This document shows, in pieces, positions 33,471 to 33,474 of a stretch of DNA of 33,474 bases. The position numbers were made by a program, and so were the translations under genes. The notes below the pieces were generated by a model. It ran no database searches. It was given only the letters and a program-made list of their open reading frames with translations, and was not told the origin of the DNA. The stretch comes from Ureibacillus manganicus DSM 26584 (GTDB taxonomy: Bacteria > Bacillota > Bacilli > Bacillales_A > Planococcaceae): assembly GCF_000772945.1 (NCBI RefSeq), contig NZ_JPVN01000032.1:1-33474 (forward strand). Reading direction: 5' to 3'. Numbering within the stretch: position 1 is the stretch's first letter; each line of letters begins with the position of its first letter.

Positions 33471-33474
33471 TTTT

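Overview
The window comes from a low-GC, endospore-forming Bacillales chromosome. The gene neighbourhood recalls Bacillus subtilis near its origin (serS, tRNA-Ser, dck, dgk, tadA, scr, dnaX, yaaK, recR, yaaL, bofA, rrnA), read here mostly from right to left. A Planococcaceae-type relative (Lysinibacillus/Solibacillus-like) is my best guess. This rests on gene content and remembered gene order, not on a search.

Left end (1-3.8 kb): the first bases are the 5' end of a 16S rRNA gene on the minus strand, preceded by a leader with hairpins and two tandem near-consensus rrn promoters. Upstream, on the same strand, lie bofA, yaaL, recR, ebfC and dnaX, the usual recombination/replication/sporulation set.

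3.9-15.7 kb: eight tightly packed minus-strand genes form one operon, in transcription order: a secreted/anchored 790-residue membrane protein, an ABC ATPase, an ABC-2 permease, a membrane coiled-coil protein with a Gly/Ser/Asn/Gln-rich tail, a MoxR AAA+ ATPase, a DUF58 protein, a BatA-like VWA protein and an 868-residue protein with two VWA domains. It sits between scr and dnaX, which are adjacent in B. subtilis, and is preceded by a sequence resembling an ECF-sigma (sigma-W type) promoter. It is the best candidate in the window for a poorly described system: probably a chaperone-plus-exporter machine acting at the cell envelope.

15.8-22.4 kb: SRP RNA (scr, minus), tRNA-Ser(UGA) (plus), an RraA-like protein, a small membrane protein, a GNAT acetyltransferase, a LOG-family protein, an MBL-fold hydrolase, the deoxynucleoside kinases dck and dgk, and tadA. 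The tRNA-Ser/dck/dgk/tadA block is inverted relative to B. subtilis. A degenerate 21-bp tandem repeat array lies after tadA and runs into the 3' end of the next gene.

22.4-28.2 kb: PatA-type aminotransferase, a two-subunit 3-oxoacid CoA-transferase divergent from an AtoE-type short-chain fatty acid transporter, then an SPFH/zinc-ribbon gene broken by a 5-bp tandem duplication and a zinc-ribbon/TM2 gene.

28.2-33.5 kb: serS with a T-box leader, a divergent MocR/PdxR-type regulator, an asnO-like asparagine synthetase, and at the right edge a terminator and a near-perfect 43-bp palindrome.
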